Source of the DNA: Xanthocytophaga flava
GTDB taxonomy: Bacteria; Bacteroidota; Bacteroidia; Cytophagales; 172606-1
Reading direction: 5' to 3'
DNA length: 64,000 nt
NCBI GenBank assembly: GCA_030068525.1
Contig: JASJOS010000022.1
Coordinates: 50,772 to 114,771, forward strand
In this document: in pieces, positions 43,427-53,402 of the stretch
Numbering within the stretch: position 1 is the first letter of the stretch
Layout: the number at the start of each line of letters is the position of its first letter
Notes under the pieces: model-generated
Databases searched by the model: none
Seen by the model: the letters and a program-made list of their open reading frames with translations, nothing else
What the model was told of the DNA's origin: nothing
Translations under genes and position numbers: made by a program

Positions 43427-44383
43427 ATGAAAAAATATGCCATCCCAACATTGTTTCTTTTTCTCTGGATAAGTATTTCCAGCATGGCAACAACCTGGGA
43501 AGAACCCTGGCAGGATCAGATTATGCGGGAAGCAGATAACTTTGTGTTAGGCAAGGTTTTGTCAATAGATTCAGAAAAAGGGATGACCATTCAAATAGTA
43601 AAGAACCTGGCAGGGAATAAACTACCAGAGCAGGTTCAAATTACTCATTATTACCTACTTCGTTATTGTAGTCGTTCCGCTCATGATGACCATGAACTTG
43701 ATTGGAGCAAGGTGGATAGCTGTTATTTTTTTCTAAAAAAAGATGAAAAAGGAAATATGGGTATCTCAACTCCCACATCTGGGTACGCACTTGTAAAAGA
43801 TGGTTATGTATATGCAACCTATCGCCATAGTTTTATCAAAGTACCAATATCTCCCGATATATACGAAGGTACAACAATCGCTCTATTTCGTCATGCACAT
43901 GGACTAACCTATGATCAAACATATATTAAAAACTTCATAAACGAATATCTCCATTTAACACCTGCTAGTTTCGAAAAAACGGATATAGCAACGGCTTCGC
44001 TTCAACATGTAGCCCTGGAATGTATCTTCCATCTTCAATTGACAGATTACAACGACCAGATCCTTCCCTTTCTACATAATTCAAAAAACCCTCATAACCA
44101 GATTTCCGCAGCCAGGGCCTTAACATGGTATCATTCGCAACCCACACAGGAAGCCCTGATTGGAATGATAGAAAATAAGAAAAATGATACTTTTATCAAG
44201 GTCACCTGTATATGGGCTTTGGCAGCATCTAAGCCGATAGCCTACAAAGAAACTCTGCTGAAATTAGCAAAAAAAGCACCTGAGGGACCTATGAGCCTAG
44301 GTACTGATCTGTCAGACCCACGTGGGTGTACAATTATCCCTTCTGTAAAAGGAGCGCTGGAGAAAGTTATTGAACAACTCTAA
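43427..44383 (+). CDS. Secreted protein with HEAT-like C-terminus
   Basis: 318 aa from ATG 43427, which begins a good signal peptide (MKKYAIPTLFLFLWISISS); the upstream ATG at 43361 would add 22 residues in front of it. The middle ~170 residues are beta-rich with no recognised family. The C-terminal ~120 residues form helical pairs of HEAT type (ISAARALTWYHSQPTQEALI, then IKVTCIWALAAS). Envelope-located; function unknown. Confidence 0.75.
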   Translation: MKKYAIPTLFLFLWISISSMATTWEEPWQDQIMREADNFVLGKVLSIDSEKGMTIQIVKNLAGNKLPEQVQITHYYLLRYCSRSAHDDHELDWSKVDSCYFFLKKDEKGNMGISTPTSGYALVKDGYVYATYRHSFIKVPISPDIYEGTTIALFRHAHGLTYDQTYIKNFINEYLHLTPASFEKTDIATASLQHVALECIFHLQLTDYNDQILPFLHNSKNPHNQISAARALTWYHSQPTQEALIGMIENKKNDTFIKVTCIWALAASKPIAYKETLLKLAKKAPEGPMSLGTDLSDPRGCTIIPSVKGALEKVIEQL

Positions 44384-44877
44384 ATAATAAAATCAAGCAG
44401 ATTAATACTATCCATCAGGCCATAGATACTTGAACAGATATAACTCTTTCTCATTGAATCCTTCAACTCAAAAATCAGGATGTTACCACTCTATTAGCAC
44501 CAACAACCTTATAATGTACAACACCTTTACTTTGTAGCTCAACGGATTGCAGGGTTGTACACACCAATGCTCTTCCTTTGTCTAAAGGAAGGTGGATCTG
44601 CTCTATCATGGATGTATTTCTCCAACTTATTAGTAACTCATAACCTGCTCAGGTTCTGTTTGTAGCATTGAACAAAGGTAAATGGAACAACAATACAATA
44701 TATCAGCTACAGGATCTACTCGACAAACAACTCCTAATAAACTACTACACAGCTATAAAATCGTACGAAAAATATTTTATTAAATATTAGTCAACTTCAT
44801 AAACTTATTTAAAAATCTATCTGTTCATAATAAACCACTAAAGTAACAAAAAACCACTCTAAACTTTGTTCGGATAT
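44384..44877. other. 494-bp region with two short inverted repeats
   Basis: No credible ORF. It holds an 8-bp inverted repeat TGTACAAC/GTTGTACA (44515-44522 with 44554-44561) and an 8-bp hairpin CTTCCTTT/AAAGGAAG (44572-44579 with 44584-44591, 4-nt loop). The sequence between the first pair of arms contains a tRNA D-arm-like TAGCTCAACGG, but no cloverleaf forms. Confidence 0.4.
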
Positions 44878-45561
44878 ATGGCAAGATATCATACTAACAC
44901 AACTGCAATTCGCAAATACAAATCTGAATATTACCGCCTGATGGCAGAAGAAGCCCGTCTGAACCTGGAATTATTTCGGATGGCACACCGCATCAAAGCT
45001 ATTCAAGAAGATGAAGAACAATCACTTGCCAATCAAACCCTTCTGATGACTTTACTGGCATATGCCACTGAGCAAAAAGCGAAACTGGAAGCAAAACCAG
45101 TTTCTAAAGAAAGAGACAAGCAACTCAAAAAAGCGGAAAAAGAGTATAAAGAAGTCAATGCGAAATACAAACGCAATGAGTATCACCTGGCTGTCTTAGA
45201 AAAGAAAAAAGACAAGGATAATGCTACTAAGTATGTATTGAAAGAGATGAAGCGGGATCAGGTTCGCATTCGAATTAAAACAGCCTACGATATCTGGAAA
45301 AGACTCGAGCAGGAAGAGCAATATGAGTGTATGGATTTTGAACTATTCAAGGCATTACACTTTGTGAAGCAAATACAGGCTGAGAAGAAAATAGTTTCAA
45401 TAGAACCAACACAATCACAAGTTCCTGTATTAGTAACCCCTAGTACAAGTGTACCTCCATTACCACGAGCAAATTCATGTCTTTTCCCATCTCAAAACCA
45501 AACCACAACGCATTCGTATAAAAAGATGCTTTTTCAGAACGATAGTTACAACTTCTATTAA
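44878..45561 (+). CDS. Lysine/glutamate-rich coiled-coil protein
   Basis: 227 aa from ATG 44878; a TTG four codons upstream is less likely. No signal peptide. Residues 5-180 are nearly all helical and highly charged with heptad-like spacing (EQKAKLEAKPVSKERDKQLK), so a long coiled coil is expected. The last 45 residues are Pro/Ser/Thr-rich. No family recognised; monocistronic. Confidence 0.7.
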   Translation: MARYHTNTTAIRKYKSEYYRLMAEEARLNLELFRMAHRIKAIQEDEEQSLANQTLLMTLLAYATEQKAKLEAKPVSKERDKQLKKAEKEYKEVNAKYKRNEYHLAVLEKKKDKDNATKYVLKEMKRDQVRIRIKTAYDIWKRLEQEEQYECMDFELFKALHFVKQIQAEKKIVSIEPTQSQVPVLVTPSTSVPPLPRANSCLFPSQNQTTTHSYKKMLFQNDSYNFY

Positions 45562-45689
45562 AAGTTATAACTCAGTAAAGCTGTTAAGTAATCTGTTATC
45601 ACTAACATAGTATCTTTGTCTGAATAGCATATAACAGGTGCCGTTTAACTTAATCACATATACCTTCTGATTTTTATAAGTTGAGGTAT

Positions 45690-46292
45690 CTATGTGATTG
45701 GCTTTATTTCTAAAAGTGTACTTACCAGTAAGATTAATAGTGTCAGTATAAAAACACCCTTCTCCAGGTTGAGTCGCAGCTTGACAGGGCTATACGTTTT
45801 CCTATTTCTTTTTGATTCTCCAATAAGATGTTCAGTAAGGATCAAAGAAAATATTTTCTCCTGTTCTACAATCTTTAAGCTGATGTGATAACCTGTCTTT
45901 GATACAATATTGGATTCAGAAGTGGTATTGATATATTCAATATATTGAGAATGTATATATAAGCTATTGTATAACATACCATTACAAATCTGATAGATAC
46001 CTGTCATTCTGCAATGGATACCACTTCCTGCCCTTATTCGGTATTCCAGCTTCAGAAAATGATTATTCACAATAGAACTGGTACATATCTCAGTCACTCC
46101 TGTTATAGTTATAGTAGATTGCTTATTTCCTTTTAGGGAAATAATAACATTATCATTTGTTGGATCATGCTGAACAGACAGTGAATACAAAGACTCGTCT
46201 TTTAAATCTTTTACTGAAAAAAACTTCTCCGGAACAAGTATAGACTCATTAATACACAACAAAAAGAATAATTGATATAGGATAAGCATCAT
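45690..46292 (-). CDS. Unknown exported protein with C-terminal membrane helix
   Basis: 200 aa. Hydrophobic N-terminus (about 1-15; probable signal or anchor), a Ser/Thr/Ile-rich beta domain, and a C-terminal membrane helix (about 178-193). Single-gene unit. No family recognised. Confidence 0.6.
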   Translation of the reverse strand: MMLILYQLFFLLCINESILVPEKFFSVKDLKDESLYSLSVQHDPTNDNVIISLKGNKQSTITITGVTEICTSSIVNNHFLKLEYRIRAGSGIHCRMTGIYQICNGMLYNSLYIHSQYIEYINTTSESNIVSKTGYHISLKIVEQEKIFSLILTEHLIGESKRNRKTYSPVKLRLNLEKGVFILTLLILLVSTLLEIKPIT

Positions 46293-46536
46293 TGTGCAGT
46301 AAGAATTCAGATTTTATTATAGGAACGACAGAATTACAATCAGAATGTATGCCTGATCTAGTCATTTTATTTTACTGATAGAATTTACGTAAATCAATTA
46401 TCTGCGAACATCCGATTAAGATTGAGCTAGGATGACAATTACTGCTCAGAAAGTCAAAGTAACAGAATGGAGGTTACTACTGATATGGAAGTACAATTAA
46501 GTGTATTAGCAAAATACATAATAGACACAATACCTT

Positions 46537-47154
46537 ATGCCCGAGAATAACATCAAAGGATCTACACTTTTGCGGATAAGTTACATCTTAGCACTATCTC
46601 CATTTATTACAGGTAGTAGTATTTTCCTCTATTGGTTTTATAAACGAACCTATTTCGCAGAATCGGCTGATATAGAAATCATTGCATTCTTTACAATTCT
46701 ATCTTATTTCCTATTTGGTTTCACAACACTGATTCTCTGCATCATATTCATTTTCAAATACAAGTCCAGATGGACAAAGACACTACAACCTTTAGCGATT
46801 ATAGTTATCACCTTTTTCACTATAGAGATATATGATAATTTATATCGAGCATTAGAAGAAAAAGCATTTGTTCAGATCATAAATGATAGTAATTTAACAA
46901 TCTCCCGCATCTGGTCAGATAGTTTTGAATTAGATAATTTGTCGAAAAGAGGGAATACCTTTGTCATTTCGTTTTACCCAATATACACCTATGACTGGAA
47001 TCATCCCTCCTCTATTGGTGAAAATTATACGTTACATCCTGTATATATTACTCTGTCAGGAAGGGATGATAAAGAAAAAAACTATCTTCTTCCAAGCTAT
47101 TACAAAGGTAATTGTGTAAACTTGAAGATATCGGATGTGTTAAATAACAAGTAG
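46537..47154 (+). CDS. Unknown membrane protein
   Basis: 205 aa with three hydrophobic helices (about 12-30, 45-70 and 80-98) and a C-terminal soluble domain of about 100 residues, beta-rich with Tyr/Asn. No known motif. Confidence 0.65.
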   Translation: MPENNIKGSTLLRISYILALSPFITGSSIFLYWFYKRTYFAESADIEIIAFFTILSYFLFGFTTLILCIIFIFKYKSRWTKTLQPLAIIVITFFTIEIYDNLYRALEEKAFVQIINDSNLTISRIWSDSFELDNLSKRGNTFVISFYPIYTYDWNHPSSIGENYTLHPVYITLSGRDDKEKNYLLPSYYKGNCVNLKISDVLNNK

Positions 47155-47255
47155 TCACAATTAATAGTAACTAGTCAAATCCATCTGATTAGCCTGGAGT
47201 TGGGCAATCAAATAGATTTGAAGAAATAAGCATAGCTGATCCTCGTTCTTTAGTC

Positions 47256-47927
47256 TCAAGACTGTATAGTTAAACGTCCTACTCGGATTGCCTCAACAGG
47301 CATACCATCAATAAGTGGGTCAACCTTATCAGAACTACCCAAAGCATTGTATTCCTGTACGAATTGCACCATTGATTCAGATGTATCAAAAAGCCCGAAT
47401 TCATTAATTGGATTGTTTTCCAGTAGACAAAGTTGCCTATTTTCAAATATAGCATGTCGGATTAATGACCATCCACCCTGAGTCCATATATCATATCCCA
47501 GCCATTCAACTAAATCCACAGAAATCAAAACTTCACTATGAATGGCATTCAGAGTTGGTGAAGAAAGTACAATCACTTCATTTTTGATTGGGATTTCCTC
47601 ATCCAGGTTCATGAATAGAAATACATCTTCCTTTGTCGTGGCTAAGTCAACAAACAGATTAAAATACTCAGATTGTATTATTTCTTCATACTTCGCCATA
47701 AACTTTTCCGGAAGTCTTTTTTCCAGAAAATAAGTATCAACATCATACCATTCCATTCTTTGCATACCATGATAATGAATTCCTCTTACGGGATTTAAAG
47801 GAAGACTTGTCACATAATTGGGATCATAATCATGTGTGGGTTTCCGAACCATTAAGTACCCAGCAATACTGTATTTATCTAGATTCAAGGGATTTTTATC
47901 TTTAAATAATATTAAAATGCAAACCAC
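47256..47927 (-). CDS. Unknown cytoplasmic protein
   Basis: 223 aa. Acidic mixed alpha/beta protein with aromatic loops (HYHGMQRMEWYDVDTYF). The ATG at 47927 is 8 nt after the stop of the SDR gene, supporting an operon; an internal ATG at codon 26 is an alternative. No family recognised. Confidence 0.7.
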   Translation of the reverse strand: MVCILILFKDKNPLNLDKYSIAGYLMVRKPTHDYDPNYVTSLPLNPVRGIHYHGMQRMEWYDVDTYFLEKRLPEKFMAKYEEIIQSEYFNLFVDLATTKEDVFLFMNLDEEIPIKNEVIVLSSPTLNAIHSEVLISVDLVEWLGYDIWTQGGWSLIRHAIFENRQLCLLENNPINEFGLFDTSESMVQFVQEYNALGSSDKVDPLIDGMPVEAIRVGRLTIQS

Positions 47928-47935
47928 TCTACAGA

Positions 47936-48667
47936 CTATATACCTTTGTTCATGATCTTTTCTGCCAGAGCCGGACTCAATCTGTTTATCAGTTTGAGCA
48001 GTTTAACCTTTCCGATACTTATCTCAAAGTGATCTTTGCCGAATGCCCGAATAAATTCATTTACTAATTTTTCAGGCGAAATCTTGCCTTTGCCCCGCCC
48101 TTTGGTCATTTCGGTATCCACCAGAGGTGGAATGATTTCAAAGATCCGGATTTTATCAGATTGATCACGTAAAGCTTTTGAGAAAATATGTATTCCTGCC
48201 TTTGTAGCGCAATATACCGGAGCCTGCATTTTTGGTACAAGACCCAAACCTGAAGATACATTTACCACAGCTACATTTGGCTGAAGTTGTAAAATCGGCC
48301 ATAACAAAGCAGTTAGTTTCAAGGGAGCAAGCAGGTTAACCTGTACTTCATGTTCAATCTTATTGATCAGATGTAGCTCTTGTTCAAAATCATAATTGTA
48401 CTGAATTCCTGCATTGTTGATCAGAATATTTGTATCAGTATGCTTCTGTTCTACAAATGTTACCAGTCTATTCAGATCAGTAGTTTGAGATACATCGCAT
48501 TCAAAAGGGATAATCTGATTGCTCATAGAAACAAGTTCATTCAGTCGGTCACGATTTCGACCAACTGCAATAATTTGATTATCCAGTTCCAGAAACTTCA
48601 GAGTCAGAGCCTTTCCAATACCACTGGTAGCTCCTGTAATAAGAATTTTATTGCCTGTAAGCTGCAT
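47936..48667 (-). CDS. Short-chain dehydrogenase/reductase, DltE-like
   Basis: About 243 aa from ATG 48667 (MQLTGNKILITGATSGIG); an ATG at 48691 would add eight residues. Classical SDR: TGATSGIG cofactor motif, NNAG, catalytic Ser in NVSSGLG, and YCATK for Tyr and Lys. Unlike the island SDR, all catalytic residues are intact. NAD(P)-dependent oxidoreductase of unknown substrate. It lies just downstream of a Crp-family regulator on the same strand. Confidence 0.9.
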   Translation of the reverse strand: MQLTGNKILITGATSGIGKALTLKFLELDNQIIAVGRNRDRLNELVSMSNQIIPFECDVSQTTDLNRLVTFVEQKHTDTNILINNAGIQYNYDFEQELHLINKIEHEVQVNLLAPLKLTALLWPILQLQPNVAVVNVSSGLGLVPKMQAPVYCATKAGIHIFSKALRDQSDKIRIFEIIPPLVDTEMTKGRGKGKISPEKLVNEFIRAFGKDHFEISIGKVKLLKLINRLSPALAEKIMNKGI

Positions 48668-48736
48668 ATAGTTATTTGCCTGTTTATACAAAGCTCCTAT
48701 ATGTATCAGGCTTGTGCATTTACATATGTAAAGGAA

Positions 48737-49306
48737 TTATTTCTTTGCCCGAATACGGCTTAGCTGAGTAGGGGTAATTCCCAGATAGGAAGCAATATGG
48801 TATTGTGGTATCTGATTTTCAAGATCCGGATATTCCTGTTGAAAGCGTTTATACCGTTCGTCTGCCTGTAATAATACCAGGTCTATCTCCCGTTTTTCTT
48901 TGTATACATAAAAATACTCTGCCATCTTACGGGCAAATGTCTCTATTGTTCTGTGATGTTCAAACAGAGTTGTTACCTCATTATAGTTTGCCACCAGTAT
49001 ACTGCAGTCTGTCAATGCCTGCAGATTAATCTGATTAGAGACTTGCATAACCAGAGAGGCATAGGCACCTATAAATTCATTATCAGTAAACAAGGTCTTA
49101 TTGTACTCTTGCCCTTCTCCATTACGATAAAACGCCCGAACTACACCTTTTGTCAGAAATCCAATCTGATATTCTTGTCGCCCTGCTTCCGCAAAATACT
49201 CTCCTTGTTTCAATATACTTTCAGAAAACAGTTGGCTGAAAGCAATCCAGGCAGTATCATCCAGCCGAACAATCTGATTAACACACATTTGTAAAGAGTC
49301 TAACAA
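48737..49306 (-). CDS. Crp/Fnr-family transcription regulator
   Basis: 189 aa. Cyclic-nucleotide-binding beta-roll at about 20-115 (ILKQGEYFAEAGRQEYQIGF, then KGVVRAFYRNGEG), dimerisation helix, and a short C-terminal helix-turn-helix (YHIASYLGITPTQLSRIRAKK). The effector-binding Arg of true Crp is not obvious, so the ligand is uncertain. Just upstream of the SDR gene it may control. Confidence 0.88.
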   Translation of the reverse strand: MLDSLQMCVNQIVRLDDTAWIAFSQLFSESILKQGEYFAEAGRQEYQIGFLTKGVVRAFYRNGEGQEYNKTLFTDNEFIGAYASLVMQVSNQINLQALTDCSILVANYNEVTTLFEHHRTIETFARKMAEYFYVYKEKREIDLVLLQADERYKRFQQEYPDLENQIPQYHIASYLGITPTQLSRIRAKK

Positions 49307-49343
49307 AATAAACCAGGGTTAATAGAAAAGAAATAAGTTGTGG

Positions 49344-50117
49344 TTACCAGAACGATGCCGATCTGAAAAAGTTGTGAGGAGCCTGACCTGTAAACAAACG
49401 AAAGCTTTTAATAAAGTGTGACTGATCAAAATAACCTGCGTCATAAGCGGCTTCGGTAAGGCTTTGAGCCGGTGAATAGGTCGTAATAAAATTACGTAGC
49501 CGAACAATAGAGGCAAATTGCTTAGGAGAGGTACCTACCACACGTCGAAACCGTTTCTCAAAAGGATCACGGCTTAATGGCACATCCTGTACAAGTTCTT
49601 TGATGCGTATATTTCCTTGAGCCAGCCGAATCTTTTGCAATGAATTAAGGATAAGCAGATCTGGCTCACGAACCTTTAATTCACCCATCAGAAATTGTTC
49701 TACAACTCGTATACGTTGTATAGTATTCTGTACTTCTGCCAGTTGTGCTTCAATATCTCTCACCTTCCAGGCAGGTATCAGGTTGTCTAGTGATGTACTG
49801 ATGCCTGTCAGTTCAAACAAAGGCTCTTTGAAAAAAGCAGATGCTCCATGCTCAGTAAAGACCACCAGCAGATTGGTCGTCTGTGACGTATAGTGCATTG
49901 TACGCGAAGCCGTCCGAATACCTGTAATAACAGAGGAAGGTAAAACAATACTCTCACTTTCTTCTCTGGTTTTTACCAATCCCTTACAACGGAATGCCAG
50001 TACAATAGAAGTATCAGGTAGTATCCTATTCTCCTGCATATGCTCACTCTCAATAAGTACAAACTGCTTAATGAAAGGCTTTAAGGCTTCTCTTGGGAAG
50101 TATTGTTGAATATGCAT
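49344..50117 (-). CDS. AraC-family transcription regulator
   Basis: 257 aa. N-terminal ~150-residue sensing domain of the DUF6597 type (MHIQQYFPREALKPFIKQFV). C-terminal double helix-turn-helix with the second-helix signature AAYDAGYFDQSHFIKSFRLFTG at about 220-241. Transcribed alone; target unknown. Confidence 0.88.
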   Translation of the reverse strand: MHIQQYFPREALKPFIKQFVLIESEHMQENRILPDTSIVLAFRCKGLVKTREESESIVLPSSVITGIRTASRTMHYTSQTTNLLVVFTEHGASAFFKEPLFELTGISTSLDNLIPAWKVRDIEAQLAEVQNTIQRIRVVEQFLMGELKVREPDLLILNSLQKIRLAQGNIRIKELVQDVPLSRDPFEKRFRRVVGTSPKQFASIVRLRNFITTYSPAQSLTEAAYDAGYFDQSHFIKSFRLFTGQAPHNFFRSASFW

Positions 50118-50205
50118 AACTCAGATCAAAAAGTAAGATTGGAGTTGGTATAGCAAACAATTCAGAGGTCTACATATGTCCAACAGAAAACTCCGCAGAT
50201 CCGTT

Positions 50206-50859
50206 CTATGTCTGAACAGCTTGAAAAGCCTGAACTTTCTCTACAAATTGCTTGAATATACCACTTACTTGTTCCCATTCCCGTTGCTGAATCAATTCTT
50301 TTGGAAAAAGCTGTCCTCCCATACCCAGACCTTTTGCTCCAGCTTTCAGAAATGTAATACAGTTCTCAAGATTAACGCCTCCTGTAGGCATTAGCTTGAT
50401 CTGATTCAGAGGTGCCAGGACTTCTTTAATGAATTCTGGCCCTAAACGTGAAGCTGGAAAAACTTTTACCATACTTGCTCCCCATTTCCATGCCTTGTAA
50501 ATTTCAGTAGGCGTATAGGCCCCCGGAAAGATAGGTACACCTTTGGCAACGCAGCTTTTAATTACGTCTTCATCCAGAATAGGTGTCACAATAAACTGTG
50601 CTCCTGCATGTAATGCCTTGTCCAGATCATCCAGAGTGCATACGGTACCCGCTCCGATATTCAACCGGGTTCCATATTTCTGACTCAGAAAGGCAATTGT
50701 AGACTCTGCCCCTTCTGAGTTCATGGTTATCTCCAGATTGGTAAGGCCAGACTCTGCATAGTGAAAAGCCAGGCCATCCATGGTTTCAGTGGGAAAATTA
50801 CGCAGAATGCCTACAATAGGCATCTGATAAAATAAATCCCAGGAAAATATATTGTTCAT
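50206..50859 (-). CDS. eda: KDPG/KHG aldolase
   Basis: 217 aa class I aldolase. Glu in the NLEITMNSEGAES segment, the GAGTV phosphate-binding turn, the Schiff-base Lys in GASMVKVFPA and the LMPTGGV strand are all present. It splits 2-keto-3-deoxy-6-phosphogluconate to pyruvate and glyceraldehyde 3-phosphate in the Entner-Doudoroff or uronate pathways, and can also cleave 4-hydroxy-2-oxoglutarate. No kinase or dehydratase of the pathway is adjacent. Downstream of the FAD oxidoreductase by 20 nt. Confidence 0.93.
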   Translation of the reverse strand: MNNIFSWDLFYQMPIVGILRNFPTETMDGLAFHYAESGLTNLEITMNSEGAESTIAFLSQKYGTRLNIGAGTVCTLDDLDKALHAGAQFIVTPILDEDVIKSCVAKGVPIFPGAYTPTEIYKAWKWGASMVKVFPASRLGPEFIKEVLAPLNQIKLMPTGGVNLENCITFLKAGAKGLGMGGQLFPKELIQQREWEQVSGIFKQFVEKVQAFQAVQT

Positions 50860-50879
50860 ACTATAAGATCTATAATCAT

Positions 50880-52460
50880 TTACTTACGTTTCTCAGAAAG
50901 TATCTTCATGGCGGCATTATGTCCGGGTATACCACTAACAGCACCACCTCTGCGAGCACCTGAGCCACACAGATAAATACGTTCGTGATTTGTTTCCACT
51001 CCCCAGGTCTGATTTTCATCTGCATTTTCTGCAAAAAACCAACTCAAGGCATTGTGAAAAATATTGCCTTGTGGCATTCCCAGTTCCCGTTCCAGATCCA
51101 GTGCGCTTTTAGCCTCTATACAAGGCTTTCCATACATATCTTCTGCAATACAAGCTTCCAATGGTTCTTCCAGGTATTCGTTAATTCCAGCCATATAGCT
51201 TGCTATCACCTGTTTTTTGGTAGCAATGTTTCGGTCTGTAAACAACCTATAGGGTAAATCAAGTCCAAACAAGGTCAGGGTATGGAAACCTATCCGGGTC
51301 ATTTCAGGCGACATAACGGTACTATCTGTCAATGTATGACAGTATACTTCACCAGGCAATACCTGTGGTAGCTTTCCAGCCATTGCCTCCCGATAAGACT
51401 GCGCCATCTGACTGTATGACTGATTGATATGAAACGTTCCGGCAAACGCATCTTCAGCAGAGATGTTTGGCTGCTTTAAGTCAGGCAACCTTTTCAGCAA
51501 AAAATTGATCTTAAAAGCTGTACCTTCATCTTCCGGACCAAGAGTATAGGAATCTCCCATCCAGTCAGCTAGTTGTTGGGGTGCAGCATTAATTAATACA
51601 TAAGAAGCTTTTATTTCCTGTGCCACATTATTCTGAGTAAATGCAACAGTGTGGTATGCACTGCCTTTTCTGATATTTGTTACATTGGCACTTGCCAGCA
51701 TATTTACACCATATTGGTTTGCGCAGGATATCAATGCCTGTACTACATTACCCATTCCTCCCAAAGGTACACGCCATTCGCCGGTTTTATTTCCTATTAC
51801 ATGGTATAGATAAGTACGATTTTGAAGCAATGATTCATCATGTGCCTGGGTAAAAGCGCCAATTTTCGCATCTGTCAGCAATACTCCCCTCAAAATGTCG
51901 TGCTGCACATGTGATTCAATCAACTCCCCTATAGGTCTTTCTATCAGCCATTTCCAGGCAGCTTTTTCATCTGGTGTGGTAAATCTTCTTTCCCACTCCT
52001 GTCGGCTCTGCAAAGGTTGTAAAAATGAATCCCAGATCTTTTCTGCCATTAGGTGATTCATTCCCTGTATCTCCTGATATCCTCTATAATCTCCAGGATG
52101 TAAGGCCTCTATCTGTTGTTGTGTCAGTTCTTCATTCTCGTTGCTGATCAATAACCCGTTGTACCTTCCATTCTCATTAAAAGGTGTGTAGGAGGCAATC
52201 TTGCGCCTTCTTAACAAAAGACGCAGGTTAAGATCTTTGACAATCTTTTCAGGAAACAAACTTACCAGATAAGAATAACGGGACAGACGGGCATCATAAT
52301 CAGGAAATATTTGTTGAGAGGTGGTGGCTCCTCCGATATAGTCATTTTTCTCTATAATCAACACTTTTTTACCGGCTTTAGCCAGATAGCAGGCTGATAC
52401 CAAGCCATTATGGCCTCCTCCAACAATCACTACATCATAACTCGTTTTTAATACAAACAT
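50880..52460 (-). CDS. Phytoene-desaturase-like FAD oxidoreductase
   Basis: 526 aa. N-terminal FAD-binding fold (DVVIVGGGHNGLVSACYLA), the second glycine motif and ATTS stretch of the CrtI family, and a C-terminal GAxxGGxxxGIPGHNAA motif. Members include carotenoid desaturases and the PYROXD2-like group; the absence of carotenoid genes and the GHNGL form favour the latter. Substrate unknown. It precedes eda in an apparent operon. Confidence 0.88.
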   Translation of the reverse strand: MFVLKTSYDVVIVGGGHNGLVSACYLAKAGKKVLIIEKNDYIGGATTSQQIFPDYDARLSRYSYLVSLFPEKIVKDLNLRLLLRRRKIASYTPFNENGRYNGLLISNENEELTQQQIEALHPGDYRGYQEIQGMNHLMAEKIWDSFLQPLQSRQEWERRFTTPDEKAAWKWLIERPIGELIESHVQHDILRGVLLTDAKIGAFTQAHDESLLQNRTYLYHVIGNKTGEWRVPLGGMGNVVQALISCANQYGVNMLASANVTNIRKGSAYHTVAFTQNNVAQEIKASYVLINAAPQQLADWMGDSYTLGPEDEGTAFKINFLLKRLPDLKQPNISAEDAFAGTFHINQSYSQMAQSYREAMAGKLPQVLPGEVYCHTLTDSTVMSPEMTRIGFHTLTLFGLDLPYRLFTDRNIATKKQVIASYMAGINEYLEEPLEACIAEDMYGKPCIEAKSALDLERELGMPQGNIFHNALSWFFAENADENQTWGVETNHERIYLCGSGARRGGAVSGIPGHNAAMKILSEKRK

Positions 52461-52538
52461 AAAAAGTAAAATGATCGGCCTAAAAATAGAGGAAATGATG
52501 CGATTTGTAAAAGTATCTTAGTGGAGATTTTATTTTTC

Positions 52539-52546
52539 TATCTTTG
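52539..52546 (+). promoter_or_regulatory. Candidate -7 box for the gene at 52611
   Basis: TATCTTTG matches TAnnTTTG and lies 65 nt before the start codon. No clear -33 element at the expected spacing. Confidence 0.4.
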
Positions 52547-52610
52547 GCCAGGGTCTATACAAAAGGGAAAACAGAGAGAGATCTGGAGATCATCTTATTA
52601 ATTCATTACT

Positions 52611-53375
52611 ATGACAAAAACAATTCCAAGCCTTCTGTTTATCCTTTTCCTTTGTATCACACAAGTGCAAGCGGGCTGGTATGAATGTTATACTTACAAA
52701 GGCAGCATTAGTAAATATCCCATTACACTTTCCATACAAGTACGGGATGGTTTTTTTGGAGAGAAAGACAAAAAAGATTTTAATCTGATTGGCGTCTATA
52801 AGTACGATGCATATAACACCCCCATACGACTGGAAGGCAAACTCAACAGACAGACTAAAAAGGTAGTATTGTATGAGGTAAACGACCAAAAACAAAGAAT
52901 TACGTTTGAATTTGAGTTTTCTGAGAAGATGAGTACAGGAGCATGGAAAAATCTTTCTACTCAAAAGACCTTCCCATTACACCTCAACTATGTGTCGAAG
53001 TTGATAGAACTCACCCCTGAATCTGCCATTGTCAATAATGAGGTTCTTCAGACAAATTCGCTGGAAAATTATTATTTCATAGGCATTTACTCTAAAAAAC
53101 CAGGGGAAGACAGAGTCCATATGGACAAGCTTAAGATCATTAACAAGAAAGATAATACTCTCTTCCAGGTTATTGACTTTTCATCTGTTGAAACCCAAAC
53201 CGGAAACATCAAAACCATTGTTTATGACAATGTTGAAGTCTATAATCCCCACAAAAAAGAATTTCTTGTATGGAATGATATTGGCAGAATGGGTGGTTAT
53301 CTGACAGTCGCATTTAATCCCAAAACACAGAAATTCAAACTAGATCCTGAGCCACAGATCGACGGACCAGAATAA
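52611..53375 (+). CDS. Unknown secreted beta-rich protein
   Basis: 254 aa with signal peptide (about 1-21, ending VQAG). The N-terminal part (WYECYTYKGSISKYPITLSIQV) reads like lipocalin-type beta strands; a basic, charged C-terminal half follows. No cysteine lipobox. 28 nt before the next gene. Function unknown. Confidence 0.7.
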   Translation: MTKTIPSLLFILFLCITQVQAGWYECYTYKGSISKYPITLSIQVRDGFFGEKDKKDFNLIGVYKYDAYNTPIRLEGKLNRQTKKVVLYEVNDQKQRITFEFEFSEKMSTGAWKNLSTQKTFPLHLNYVSKLIELTPESAIVNNEVLQTNSLENYYFIGIYSKKPGEDRVHMDKLKIINKKDNTLFQVIDFSSVETQTGNIKTIVYDNVEVYNPHKKEFLVWNDIGRMGGYLTVAFNPKTQKFKLDPEPQIDGPE

Positions 53376-53402
53376 CAACTCTCTTGAGAAAAGCAATCTT
53401 CT

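Noticed and set aside
44515..44561. Tenth tRNA-like gene near 44.5 kb
   Set aside because: Only a D-arm-like TAGCTCAACGG and one inverted repeat are present; no T-arm TTCRANY motif or acceptor stem.
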